DNA of 17,522 nt from NCBI GenBank assembly GCA_003524305.1, contig DQHW01000038.1, positions 7,431 to 24,952 of the forward strand, read 5' to 3'. The notes under the pieces were generated by a model. The model searched no databases. It worked only from the letters and a program-made list of their open reading frames with translations, and had not been told where the DNA came from. The stretch is from Anaerolineaceae bacterium (GTDB taxonomy: Bacteria > Chloroflexota > Anaerolineae > Anaerolineales > Anaerolineaceae). The translations under genes were made by a program, and so were the position numbers. Shown here piece after piece: positions 1-6,847 of this stretch; positions within the stretch are counted from its first letter, which is position 1; each line of letters opens with the position of its first letter.

Positions 1-452
1 CCGCCGCCCCAGATCCAATGCACCAACGGGATGTAAACCAGGATGCTCCAGAAAACCAGGAATCCGAGGTAGCTTCTAAAATTGACCCGCTCGGCGAACG
101 CACCGGTGATCAATGCAGGCGTGATCGTGGCGAACATTTCCTGGTAGATGAAAAAGGCCAGTGCCGGAATCGCCTGTCCTTCCATCGGGTCAAAACCGAT
201 GCCGTTTAATGCAAAGTAACGCAGATCGCCGATCACGCCGCCGATATCCTTGCCAAAGGCAAGACTGAATCCGCCGAATAACCATATCGCCGTCACAATG
301 CCCAGGGAGATAAAGCTTTGCATCATGATCGATAATACGTTTTTCCGGCGGACCAATCCACCATAGAAAAATGCCAGTCCGGGAGTCATGAGAAACACAA
401 GTGCAGCGCTTATCAGTACGATTGCAGTTGCAGCCGGATCAATATTTTGCAT
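1..452 (-). CDS. amt: Ammonium transporter Amt, N-terminal part (cut by window edge)
   Basis: This is the first 150 codons of an Amt/MEP/Rh ammonium channel of the cytoplasmic membrane; the remainder lies beyond base 1. Reading the minus strand from an ATG at 452 gives MQNIDPAATAIVLISAALVF, followed by the family motif TPGLAFFYGGL at residues 23-33, the periplasmic gate motif MFATITPALI (106-115), AERVNF, and the HWIWGG motif (145-150) that holds the conserved pore Trp. The conserved Asp of the recruitment site would lie just past the edge. At least four membrane segments are visible. A GGAG ribosome site lies 6 nt before the ATG. There is no cleavable signal peptide before the first helix, unlike E. 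coli AmtB. The gene diverges from a NarL-type regulator across a 147-bp region with a palindrome, so that regulator may control it (inference). The family call is very secure. Confidence 0.96.
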   Translation of the reverse strand, partial: MQNIDPAATAIVLISAALVFLMTPGLAFFYGGLVRRKNVLSIMMQSFISLGIVTAIWLFGGFSLAFGKDIGGVIGDLRYFALNGIGFDPMEGQAIPALAFFIYQEMFATITPALITGAFAERVNFRSYLGFLVFWSILVYIPLVHWIWGG

Positions 453-539
453 GTTTTTCTCCAAATTTGAAATGGGATGTTGTGCTTATCATACAATTGT
501 CAGACATTAAAAAACATACACCATGAATAGTAGAGTGAA

Positions 540-555
540 TACCTGAAATCAGGTA
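540..555. promoter_or_regulatory. 7-2-7 palindrome, candidate NarL-family operator
   Basis: The bases read TACCTGA-AA-TCAGGTA, two perfectly complementary heptamers separated by 2 bp. NarL/NarP-type regulators bind inverted heptamers of TACYNMT type with exactly this 7-2-7 spacing. Here the TACC/GGTA ends match that consensus and the inner two bases of each heptamer do not. The site lies 44 bp before a NarL-type regulator gene and 87 bp before amt, so it could serve either divergent promoter. It could instead be an operator for an unrelated dimeric regulator. Confidence 0.5.
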
Positions 556-587
556 CCCGAAAAATATCTTTCTTTCAGTCCTTGTAG

Positions 588-593
588 TAAGAT
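588..593 (+). promoter_or_regulatory. Possible -10 box directly before the response regulator start
   Basis: The hexamer TAAGAT ends 6 nt before the ATG at 600, so transcription would begin at or next to the start codon (a leaderless message). No Shine-Dalgarno sequence is visible before the ATG, which fits. No good -35 is seen, and the palindrome at 540-555 lies where an activator could bind. Low confidence. Confidence 0.25.
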
Positions 594-599
594 AACCAC

Positions 600-1262
600 A
601 TGACAATCTCCGTTTTGCTGGTTGAAGATCACCAAATTGTGCGTGAAGGCACCCGACAGTTGCTTGAACTACATCAAGACATGCAAATAGTCGGCGAAGC
701 TTCTGACGGATTGGAAGCCGTCAGTCTGGCAGGCATCCTCCAACCAGACGTGATCGTCATGGACGTGCGACTTCCCAAACTGAACGGTGTGGATGCCACC
801 CGTGCCATCACCACCCGTAACCCCGGCATCAAGGTCTTGATCCTTTCGGCTTATGAAGACGACAGTTATGTCTTTCCCCTGTTGGATGCCGGCGCCAGCG
901 GGTATTTGCTCAAGACTTCCAGCAGCATCGAACTGGCCTCTGCCATCCGCCTGGTCTTTGCCGGACAAATGGCTTTATCTCCGCGCATCAGCACCAAGAT
1001 CGTTAACCGCCTTGGGGGAAGGCATTCTTACCGCAACGAAGATATGCCCCGCGGTCTCACCGAGCGCGAAATGGACGTCTTAAAAGCCGCGGCTCACGGA
1101 AAATCCAACAAGGAGATTGCCTTGAACCTGGGCATCACTTCGCAGACCGTACAGGTGCATCTGCGCAATATTTTTGTCAAACTGGATGTGAACAGCCGCT
1201 CTGAAGCCATTGCCCATGCCATTAAACACGGCTGGATCACCCTGGAATCCCCGGATGAGTAA
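600..1262 (+). CDS. NarL/FixJ-type (LuxR HTH) response regulator
   Basis: A 220-residue two-component response regulator, probably a DNA-binding transcription factor. The receiver domain (about 1-120) shows the acidic pair E9-D10, phosphoacceptor D55 in the string VMDVRLPKLNG, S83 in LSAYED and K105 in YLLKTSS. The C-terminal LuxR/GerE helix-turn-helix (about 150-215) starts LTEREMDVLKAAAHGKSNKEIA and contains TSQTVQVHLRNIFVKLDVNSRSEA. The length is typical of the family. The kinase gene overlaps its 3' end by 8 nt, so they are a translationally coupled pair. No Shine-Dalgarno is visible before the ATG. It sits divergent from amt with a 7-2-7 palindrome between, suggesting autoregulation or control of amt (inference). 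The stimulus is unknown. Confidence 0.95.
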   Translation: MTISVLLVEDHQIVREGTRQLLELHQDMQIVGEASDGLEAVSLAGILQPDVIVMDVRLPKLNGVDATRAITTRNPGIKVLILSAYEDDSYVFPLLDAGASGYLLKTSSSIELASAIRLVFAGQMALSPRISTKIVNRLGGRHSYRNEDMPRGLTEREMDVLKAAAHGKSNKEIALNLGITSQTVQVHLRNIFVKLDVNSRSEAIAHAIKHGWITLESPDE

Positions 1263-2688
1263 ACACCCTGCCTCAACACGCGGTGCAAGCACCTCAAGTG
1301 AGAACGGAACCACCGTCCGCTCGCAATTATTGTGGGCCGCGCTTTTTCCGCTGGTTTTCTTTGGCATGCTTACCATGCTGGTCACCTCAACGGCGTTTTA
1401 CGAATTGACACTCAAAAATGCCATGGATCGCAGCACCGCGGAGGTCGAATTGATGGCCGACGTCGTCAAAGCGCAGATGCAAGTCAGCCCTGATCCTGAT
1501 TCAACATCTTTATTTCATGCATTGCAATCCATCAAACACAATACCCAAAGTCGGCTTTATCTTTTGGATGTGCAGGGTAATATGATTCAGCAGTCAGAAG
1601 AGACGCCTGATACCCTCGATTTAGCCGCCGTGCAATCCAACCTCATCGCCGGATACACTTCACCCACAAGCCGGCTGCTTGACGCCACTATTGCCGGCGA
1701 AAAGAATCTTGTTTCCATCGCAAAACTGCCAGAAAGCTCAACCTATATCCTGCTTTCCGAACCCTGGAGTGAAATCCTCTCACCGACAATTTATTACCAA
1801 CTGATTTTTATTGGACTGTGGATTCTCGCGATAGCCTTCTCGCTGGGCATGCTTTCGCTCAGCATCAGCCGGATCATCCGGCCAATTGCCGTGCTGGTTG
1901 AAAATGCCACCGGCGCAGTGCCAGGCAGCATCTTCCACCCCGTGCCGCAGCATGGTCCAAAAGAAATACGCGCGCTGACCAACGAGTTTAACCAGATGGT
2001 CATCCGACTCGCTGAACAGCAGCGCTCTTTACGCCAATATGCCCACAAAGCCCTGCTCAGTCAGGAGGAGGAACGCCAGCGCCTGTCGCATGAACTTCAC
2101 GACGGCACCCTCCAGGATATGATCGGGTTGGTCCAGCGGGTGGAGCTTTGCCGCAACGACCTCGACACCAATCCCGCTTACGCCAAACAGCGCCTGGATG
2201 ATCTGCACGATCTGTTGAACAAGACGATTGAAGACATCCGCCGCATGAGCATCGCCTTGCGTCCGCCTGTGCTTGAAGACTTTGGCTTGCCCATAGCCCT
2301 TGAGGCATTGTGCAAAGATCTGCAGCAAGAAAAACCTGATCTGGTGATCAACTACAGCGTGCTTGGTGATAACCAGCGTTTGCAGTCTGATCTCGAATTA
2401 GCCGTTTACCGTGTAGTGCAAGAAGCGCTGACCAACATCCGCAAACACGTCAAAGACGTCAGCCTGGTCTTGGTTGAACTTGAGTTTGGAGAAAACGAAG
2501 TCAAAGCCGTTATCACAAACGACGGCGCGGTATTCTCCAATTATGACGTCAACCAATTCGTTCAATCAGGCCACCTGGGGCTGGCAGGGATGTACGAGCG
2601 AGCCCGACTTTTTGGTGGCTCACTCACCATCACCACGGATGCCGCAAACAACACGGTCGTCTCCATTCAGATGCCTTATCTGCAATAG
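1255..2688 (+). CDS. Sensor histidine kinase, HisKA_3 (NarX/DegS/LiaS-like) family
   Basis: A 477-residue membrane sensor kinase, partner of the preceding NarL-type regulator. There is one membrane helix at about 25-48, an extracytoplasmic sensor region of about 130 residues (49-180) with no domain I recognise, and a second helix at about 180-203. A HAMP-like linker (RIIRPIAVLVENATG...) follows, then the HisKA_3 motif EEERQRLSHELHDGTLQDM with the likely phosphoacceptor H282, and a C-terminal HATPase_c with the N-box QEALTNIRKH and GHLGLAGMYERARLFGG. The G1 box is degenerate (NDGAVF instead of DNGxGF). The ATG at 1255 overlaps the regulator's stop codon. A longer TTG start at 1210 is possible in frame but would add 15 residues inside the upstream gene. 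The signal cannot be deduced from the sequence. Confidence 0.93.
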   Translation: MSKHPASTRGASTSSENGTTVRSQLLWAALFPLVFFGMLTMLVTSTAFYELTLKNAMDRSTAEVELMADVVKAQMQVSPDPDSTSLFHALQSIKHNTQSRLYLLDVQGNMIQQSEETPDTLDLAAVQSNLIAGYTSPTSRLLDATIAGEKNLVSIAKLPESSTYILLSEPWSEILSPTIYYQLIFIGLWILAIAFSLGMLSLSISRIIRPIAVLVENATGAVPGSIFHPVPQHGPKEIRALTNEFNQMVIRLAEQQRSLRQYAHKALLSQEEERQRLSHELHDGTLQDMIGLVQRVELCRNDLDTNPAYAKQRLDDLHDLLNKTIEDIRRMSIALRPPVLEDFGLPIALEALCKDLQQEKPDLVINYSVLGDNQRLQSDLELAVYRVVQEALTNIRKHVKDVSLVLVELEFGENEVKAVITNDGAVFSNYDVNQFVQSGHLGLAGMYERARLFGGSLTITTDAANNTVVSIQMPYLQ

Positions 2689-2719
2689 TTAAGGCGTATG
2701 GCGCAAACAAAACGAATCA

Positions 2720-2740
2720 GGGCGGGTCACGGACCCGCCC
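2720..2740. terminator. Perfect GC-rich hairpin between convergent genes
   Basis: GGGCGGGTC (2720-2728), the loop ACG, then GACCCGCCC (2732-2740): a perfect 9-bp stem between the converging kinase gene and the peptidase gene. There is no clean T-run immediately after either side, only mildly T-rich sequence, so it is an imperfect bidirectional terminator. It may instead be a copy of an interspersed intergenic repeat, since such GGGCGGGTNNNNACCCGCCC hairpins are often multicopy in Chloroflexi (recollection, not tested). Confidence 0.5.
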
Positions 2741-2752
2741 CTACAAAGATTA

Positions 2753-2776
2753 TTTCGTGTTTTTCGTGTTTTCGTG
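2753..2776. repeat. Short tandem TTTTTCGTG repeat
   Basis: Three near-identical units ending TTTCGTG follow one another (at 2753-2759, 2760-2768 and 2769-2776) just beyond the hairpin. They are probably part of the same intergenic repeat element rather than coding sequence. Confidence 0.5.
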
Positions 2777-2802
2777 GTTTACAGGTTTTTACCCACGATA
2801 AT

Positions 2803-4611
2803 CTACTTGATCTCGCAATACCGGTTGACCCGGTCTTCAATCACCTTGAGGCTGCCTTGCCAGAAGCTCTTCTGGCGCAGGTCAATGCCGAAACGCATTG
2901 CCAGTTCTGCAGCCGTGCCCTCGCCGGTGCTGGCCAGCAAAGACTTGTAATCCGCAACAAAAGCGGAACCTCGCTGCTGATAGATGGCATACAGGCCGGT
3001 GGCGAAGAGTAAGCCGAAAGCGTATGGATAGTTATAGAAGGAAAGACCAGCCGAGTAATAATGCGGCTTCCAGGTCCACATCCATTTTTGCAGATACTTT
3101 TCATCCAGACCGTCGCCGTAGGTGGCTTTTTGAGCGTTTTCCATGATCTCGCACAGCTCATCCGCGCTCAGCTCGGATTTCTCGCGCCGCTCGAAAACTT
3201 CCTTCTCAAACAGGTAGCGCGAATAGATATCCACGATCACCTGGGCGTCGCCAATCAGTTGTGTTTCGAGAATAGCCAGTTCTTCTTGCGGGTTCTTGAC
3301 CAGTTTAAGCGCGGCGCTGGTGACGATAGTTTCGCACATGATCGAGGCCGTTTCAGCAAGCGTCATGGGAGTGTTCTTCTGAAGTTCAGTTTTGCCGGCT
3401 TTCACCATGCAGTCATTGTGAAAACCGTGCCCAAGTTCATGCGCCAGGGTGGATACCTGGTCGAGAGAACCGTCAAAGTTGCACAAGATGCGGCATTCTC
3501 CCACACCGGGAACATCCATGCAGAAAGCCCCGCCGCGTTTGCCATCACGTTGTTCGGCATCAATCCAGTTGCAGTCGACGGCATGTCTGGCAAAATTGCT
3601 GAGATCGGGTGAAAAACCTTCAAAATGAGTAAGGATGAAGTCTTTGGCTTCATCGAAACTGAAACTGGTCTTGGATTCACCTGAAGGAGCAAAGATATTC
3701 CACCACTGAAGCTGATTGACGCCAAACCGGGCAGCTTTGGCTTTGAAATATTTTCTGAACATGGGGAAGGAATCATGCATGGCTTCCAGCATGGTCTCAA
3801 GTGTCTCACGATCCAGACGGGCAATATCGATCGAACTGTGGAGGGCATCCTTGCGCCCGCGGTGGCGGTTGAGTGTGTTAACTTCGCCTTTAATGCCGTT
3901 CATGGCAGAGGCAAGGGGTTCTTTCACGGTAGGCCAGGCTTGATTCTCGGCTTCATATCCGCGGCGGCGCACGTTTTCATCGGGGTGTGAACGCAAATTG
4001 ATCAGTGCGGGCATGGGAAGTTTTTGCATCTTGCCGTCCAACTCAAAATCTACGCTGAGTTGTGAAGTAACCGTGCCCTGCAGTTTCTCCCAGCCGTTGG
4101 CGCCGCTCAGATTGAGTTCCGACGCTAAAGTTTCTTCTGGGGTAGACATGAGGTACTTGCTTTGTTCGGCGGCTTCTTTGACGAAGAAAGCATGCGCCTT
4201 GACCATTTCATTCGCTTTAATCGCAGCAGGCAGTTTATCCGCCACTTTACCGAGCCATGCTCGCGCCTGCATAAAGACCTGGTCCGTTTTGACACTGACC
4301 AGCTCGTATTCTGAAAGCTTCTTCTGGGCTTCTTTATTGTAGGAATCAGTTGAGATGAAAGATTCAAGATAAGAGCGCATCGTGCCGGCAACCAATAGAA
4401 TCTGGTTGAAGCGGTCGATCAAAACCGATGCTGTTTCTGCGATCAGCGCGTCAGCCGATGAAGCATCCACCAGTTTGACTTTCTCCGCCAGGAACCTTTC
4501 TTGTTCAGTGAGCAGGTTTTTTAATTTACTGAAATCCGCGGCATATTGCGGTGAAGCAAGTGAAGGATAGACATTGGTGAGATCCCAATGAGGTGGATTT
4601 TTGGATGCCAT
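2803..4611 (-). CDS. pepF: M3 family zinc oligoendopeptidase, PepF-like
   Basis: A 602-residue cytosolic metallopeptidase that cleaves oligopeptides in peptide turnover. The zinc site is complete: HELGH at residues 391-395 supplies two His ligands and the catalytic Glu392, and Glu420 in MTLAETASIMCE lies 29 residues after H391, the spacing known in M3 peptidases. The substrate-binding C-terminal region YYSAGLSFYNYPYAFG is present. The N-terminus (NPPHWDLTNVYPSL) is typical of the PepF branch and there is no signal peptide. The length matches the family. The ATG at 4611 is preceded by AAGGAG at a good distance. It is transcribed alone, from a promoter at 4648-4676, and appears unrelated to its neighbours. 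Exact subfamily and peptide-length preference are not resolved. Confidence 0.95.
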   Translation of the reverse strand: MASKNPPHWDLTNVYPSLASPQYAADFSKLKNLLTEQERFLAEKVKLVDASSADALIAETASVLIDRFNQILLVAGTMRSYLESFISTDSYNKEAQKKLSEYELVSVKTDQVFMQARAWLGKVADKLPAAIKANEMVKAHAFFVKEAAEQSKYLMSTPEETLASELNLSGANGWEKLQGTVTSQLSVDFELDGKMQKLPMPALINLRSHPDENVRRRGYEAENQAWPTVKEPLASAMNGIKGEVNTLNRHRGRKDALHSSIDIARLDRETLETMLEAMHDSFPMFRKYFKAKAARFGVNQLQWWNIFAPSGESKTSFSFDEAKDFILTHFEGFSPDLSNFARHAVDCNWIDAEQRDGKRGGAFCMDVPGVGECRILCNFDGSLDQVSTLAHELGHGFHNDCMVKAGKTELQKNTPMTLAETASIMCETIVTSAALKLVKNPQEELAILETQLIGDAQVIVDIYSRYLFEKEVFERREKSELSADELCEIMENAQKATYGDGLDEKYLQKWMWTWKPHYYSAGLSFYNYPYAFGLLFATGLYAIYQQRGSAFVADYKSLLASTGEGTAAELAMRFGIDLRQKSFWQGSLKVIEDRVNRYCEIK

Positions 4612-4647
4612 TTGTTCTCCTTGAAAGTTGAATTTATGTTAATTGTG

Positions 4648-4676
4648 ATTATATAACAAAGAGACACCGCCTTCAA
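4648..4676 (-). promoter_or_regulatory. Sigma-70-type promoter for the M3 peptidase gene
   Basis: On the minus strand TTGAAG (4671-4676) and TATAAT (4648-4653) are separated by exactly 17 bp and lie about 40 bp before the peptidase start. The -35 box falls in the loop of the upstream operon's terminator hairpin and the spacer contains one arm of that stem. Confidence 0.7.
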
Positions 4677-4688
4677 ACAACGGTGTCT
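4662..4688 (-). terminator. Terminator of the PepSY-ApbE-heme protein operon
   Basis: AGACACCG (4662-4669) and CGGTGTCT (4681-4688) form a perfect 8-bp stem with an 11-nt loop, 19 bp past the stop codon of the heme protein gene. On the minus strand the stem is followed by T-rich CTTTGTTATAT. It is a plausible intrinsic terminator, overlapped by the next gene's promoter. Confidence 0.65.
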
Positions 4689-4707
4689 ATAATGATCAAT
4701 TTCATGT

Positions 4708-5457
4708 CTATATTGTAGGAATTTTTGGGGGCATTGCCTGCAACTTCATCTTCTTCTCACGGGCATTGGCCCTGCTGACCAGAATGCGGTACAAAATCAT
4801 AAAGAAAAGTAAACCGCCAGTGATCATATAGAAGAGTTGGGCTCCGAGAGTTGAAGTATCCGTGCCAGCCAACAAGCCGTGAATCAAAACCATGACATAG
4901 GTGGCAAAACTGACAAAATGAATGGCCCGCCAGGTCTTTGGTCCGATTTTTTTGCGGATATAAAAACTCAATGTAATGATTAGCATGGTATAAAAACCGA
5001 TTTGACCAAGACCGACTGCTACTGGTTTATATCCGGAGGTTGTGAAAGGCAATAGCACCTGGGCTAGAGAAAAATTAATATAATGATCCCCCATGAGGAT
5101 CAATCCATGGAAGAGACCAAAAGCAAGCCCGATGATGCTGGCGAATTGATGAAGTTCAATAGTGGGAGGTAACCCCGGCCATAATACAGATAATTTGTTA
5201 GATATGCCTGTACCGAGGATCATTGATAACCAAAGCAAAAAATAAGCTGAAAAAGCGCTGCCTCGTGAAAGATACCAGAACGCCTTGGGATCGGTACCTG
5301 AAACAGATTGGGTCATTGAAGGCAGCCAATTGGGTAAAAGGATTGCAGCCGTCAATGCGCCTAAAAAAGCTGCCAGCATGATGAATGCAAATGCACCCAG
5401 ATTTACAGATGGCTCTACTTCTTCTATATTGATAGATTGTGTGTTATTTGATTCCAT
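4708..5457 (-). CDS. Ferric-reductase-like six-helix heme b membrane protein
   Basis: A 249-residue integral membrane protein of the ferric reductase-like transmembrane family (YedZ/MsrQ/NOX core). Six membrane segments are visible, near residues 19-46, 60-85, 103-122, 138-167, 176-198 and 206-227. Two His pairs suit bis-His heme ligation: H103 with H117 in the third helix and H180 with H193 in the fifth. There is no FAD or NAD(P)H domain, so it probably passes electrons across the membrane through hemes and depends on a separate flavin or quinone donor (inference). The ATG at 5457 is preferred because GGA lies 7 nt upstream; an in-frame GTG at 5469 would add MERK. It overlaps the 3' end of apbE by 34 bp, so the two are coupled. 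It is the last gene of the operon. True iron reduction is not shown. Confidence 0.85.
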   Translation of the reverse strand: MESNNTQSINIEEVEPSVNLGAFAFIMLAAFLGALTAAILLPNWLPSMTQSVSGTDPKAFWYLSRGSAFSAYFLLWLSMILGTGISNKLSVLWPGLPPTIELHQFASIIGLAFGLFHGLILMGDHYINFSLAQVLLPFTTSGYKPVAVGLGQIGFYTMLIITLSFYIRKKIGPKTWRAIHFVSFATYVMVLIHGLLAGTDTSTLGAQLFYMITGGLLFFMILYRILVSRANAREKKMKLQAMPPKIPTI

Positions 5458-6383
5458 TTTTCGTTCCACTGCCTTTCAACAAACCCCTCACTCTTTATAT
5501 GCTCACCATTTTCGAGAACCAGAAGATAATCTACATTTGGCTGCGAGTTCAACCAGGATGCAGCATCTTCACTGCCAATGATAACCCCCATTTTGGCATT
5601 CATCTCGGCAACCATCAAGTCATTGGCAACCACAGTTGCAGTGTAAACGTCAGTTTCGGCAGGTTGATTGGTGCGTGTGTCAATGAGGTGATGCTGCCAG
5701 CGGTTATTTGAAAACCACTTGCGATAATCCCGACCTGAGGTGGCCACACCACCCATGGGGATCATTAATAATCCCAGGTTGCTTTCTTTATTGATCGGAT
5801 CAGCAACACCAATAGGCCATGCCGAACCATCCAGAAGGGGAGAACTGACAGCGATATCGCCGCCTGCATCCACCAAAACAGGAGCAAAGGGTTGCAAGCG
5901 TAGCATCGTATGATGAGCAGCCCAACCCTTGGCAAAGCCACCGAAATCGAGTTGTGTTCCAAACGGTATGGTAATTGTGTGGTCGACATCATCAATTTCG
6001 AATTCCTGGTTGCCGTTTGCAACCAGGATATTCGGGTTATTTGGTGCGAAGTCAGTCTGGTTAACCAGGTTTTCAAAATCTTCGGTGTATCCTGAAGATT
6101 GAAGTGCATTTAGAATCAGCGGGGTAATCAAACCGTTGGTTTCCCGACTTACTTTCAGCGCCAACGATACTACTTCAAAGAATGGCTCACTTACTTTCTG
6201 ACGGGTTCCCGCGTGTCTGTTGAACTGACTCAGTTCACTGGTCAAACGAAACCGGCTAAAAGATTCTTCCCAATCTTCAAACCAATCACGGGCTTTAAGT
6301 GCTTCATCCATCAGGCAAAGATCATCAGTATCCATCGCGATCAATATTTTAGACCCCATGGCATGGAAAGTTATTGTTTTCAT
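5424..6383 (-). CDS. apbE: FAD:protein FMN transferase, ApbE family
   Basis: A 319-residue enzyme of the family that uses FAD and Mg2+ to attach FMN covalently to a Thr or Ser of extracytoplasmic redox proteins. Motifs appear in family order: HAMGSKILI (7-15), SRFRLTSELSQFN (43-55), LDFGGFAKGWAAH (145-157), LVDAGGDIAVS (170-180), GGVATSGRDYRKW (211-223), HHLIDTRTNQPA (231-242) and TATVVANDLMVAE (248-260). No signal peptide or lipobox is visible, so this version may act in the cytoplasm, unlike the lipoprotein ApbE of Proteobacteria. The start overlaps the upstream stop in an ATGA, and no strong ribosome site is seen, so expression likely depends on coupling. No protein in the window has the canonical acceptor motif D-x-x-[ST]-G-A-[ST], so its substrate is unknown. 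Confidence 0.93.
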   Translation of the reverse strand: MKTITFHAMGSKILIAMDTDDLCLMDEALKARDWFEDWEESFSRFRLTSELSQFNRHAGTRQKVSEPFFEVVSLALKVSRETNGLITPLILNALQSSGYTEDFENLVNQTDFAPNNPNILVANGNQEFEIDDVDHTITIPFGTQLDFGGFAKGWAAHHTMLRLQPFAPVLVDAGGDIAVSSPLLDGSAWPIGVADPINKESNLGLLMIPMGGVATSGRDYRKWFSNNRWQHHLIDTRTNQPAETDVYTATVVANDLMVAEMNAKMGVIIGSEDAASWLNSQPNVDYLLVLENGEHIKSEGFVERQWNEKWNQITHNLSI

Positions 6384-6814
6384 GGTTTTGACGACTGTGT
6401 GGTGGTGACTGGCGCCGGGGGAAGAACAGCCGGTGCAACTTGATTGTTATTGTTGTTCGTGGAAGGGTTGTTCAGACTTGGAACCGGTAATGAGGCGGTT
6501 GAAGGTGCAGTCGTTGGTCTGGCAACCTCTCTTAACGTATTATCAGTTGTTGATTGTACATCGGTAGTAACATTGCTATTTGCCTTCAATGCACTCAAAT
6601 CAACCTTAATCACGGGAACAAGGGTCGGTAAAGGCGCTTCGATGTTGGTCGCAGTTTGCCCATTTGGGATGTTCTGAGCATTTGCATTCACTAAATCTTT
6701 ATTTGCCAACAGGTTCCAAATTCCAAATGTACCGGCGATAGAACTTACCGCAATCATATATTTGAAAGCATTTGAAACAAATTGTTTTTTACGATGAGTC
6801 GTCGGTTTTTCCAT
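6380..6814 (-). CDS. Single-pass membrane protein with Pro/Thr/Asn-rich extracytoplasmic tail
   Basis: A 144-residue protein of no family I recognise. A basic N-terminus (about 1-14, with HRKK) precedes one hydrophobic helix (15-37), so residues 38-144 likely face outside. The tail is low-complexity, rich in Pro, Thr, Ser, Asn and Gln, with a run of five Asn and PAVLPPAP, and has no Cys. This resembles a flexible spacer or scaffold. The ATG at 6814 has AGGTG 6 nt upstream; an in-frame GTG at 6823 would add MNN. It lies 33 bp after the PepSY gene and overlaps apbE by 4 nt (ATGA), so it is an operon member. A scaffold role for the flavin/heme system is a guess from position. Confidence 0.75.
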   Translation of the reverse strand: MEKPTTHRKKQFVSNAFKYMIAVSSIAGTFGIWNLLANKDLVNANAQNIPNGQTATNIEAPLPTLVPVIKVDLSALKANSNVTTDVQSTTDNTLREVARPTTAPSTASLPVPSLNNPSTNNNNNQVAPAVLPPAPVTTTQSSKP

Positions 6815-6847
6815 GTTATTCACCTAATATTTTGTGTATTTTTTTTA

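Noticed and set aside
1210..1254. Longer TTG start for the first histidine kinase
   Set aside because: It would overlap the regulator gene by 53 bp with no ribosome site; the ATG at 1255 is coupled to the regulator's stop.
3061..3612. 183-codon plus-strand reading frame inside the M3 peptidase gene
   Set aside because: It is antisense to a convincing peptidase with an intact zinc site, and its translation matches no family I know.
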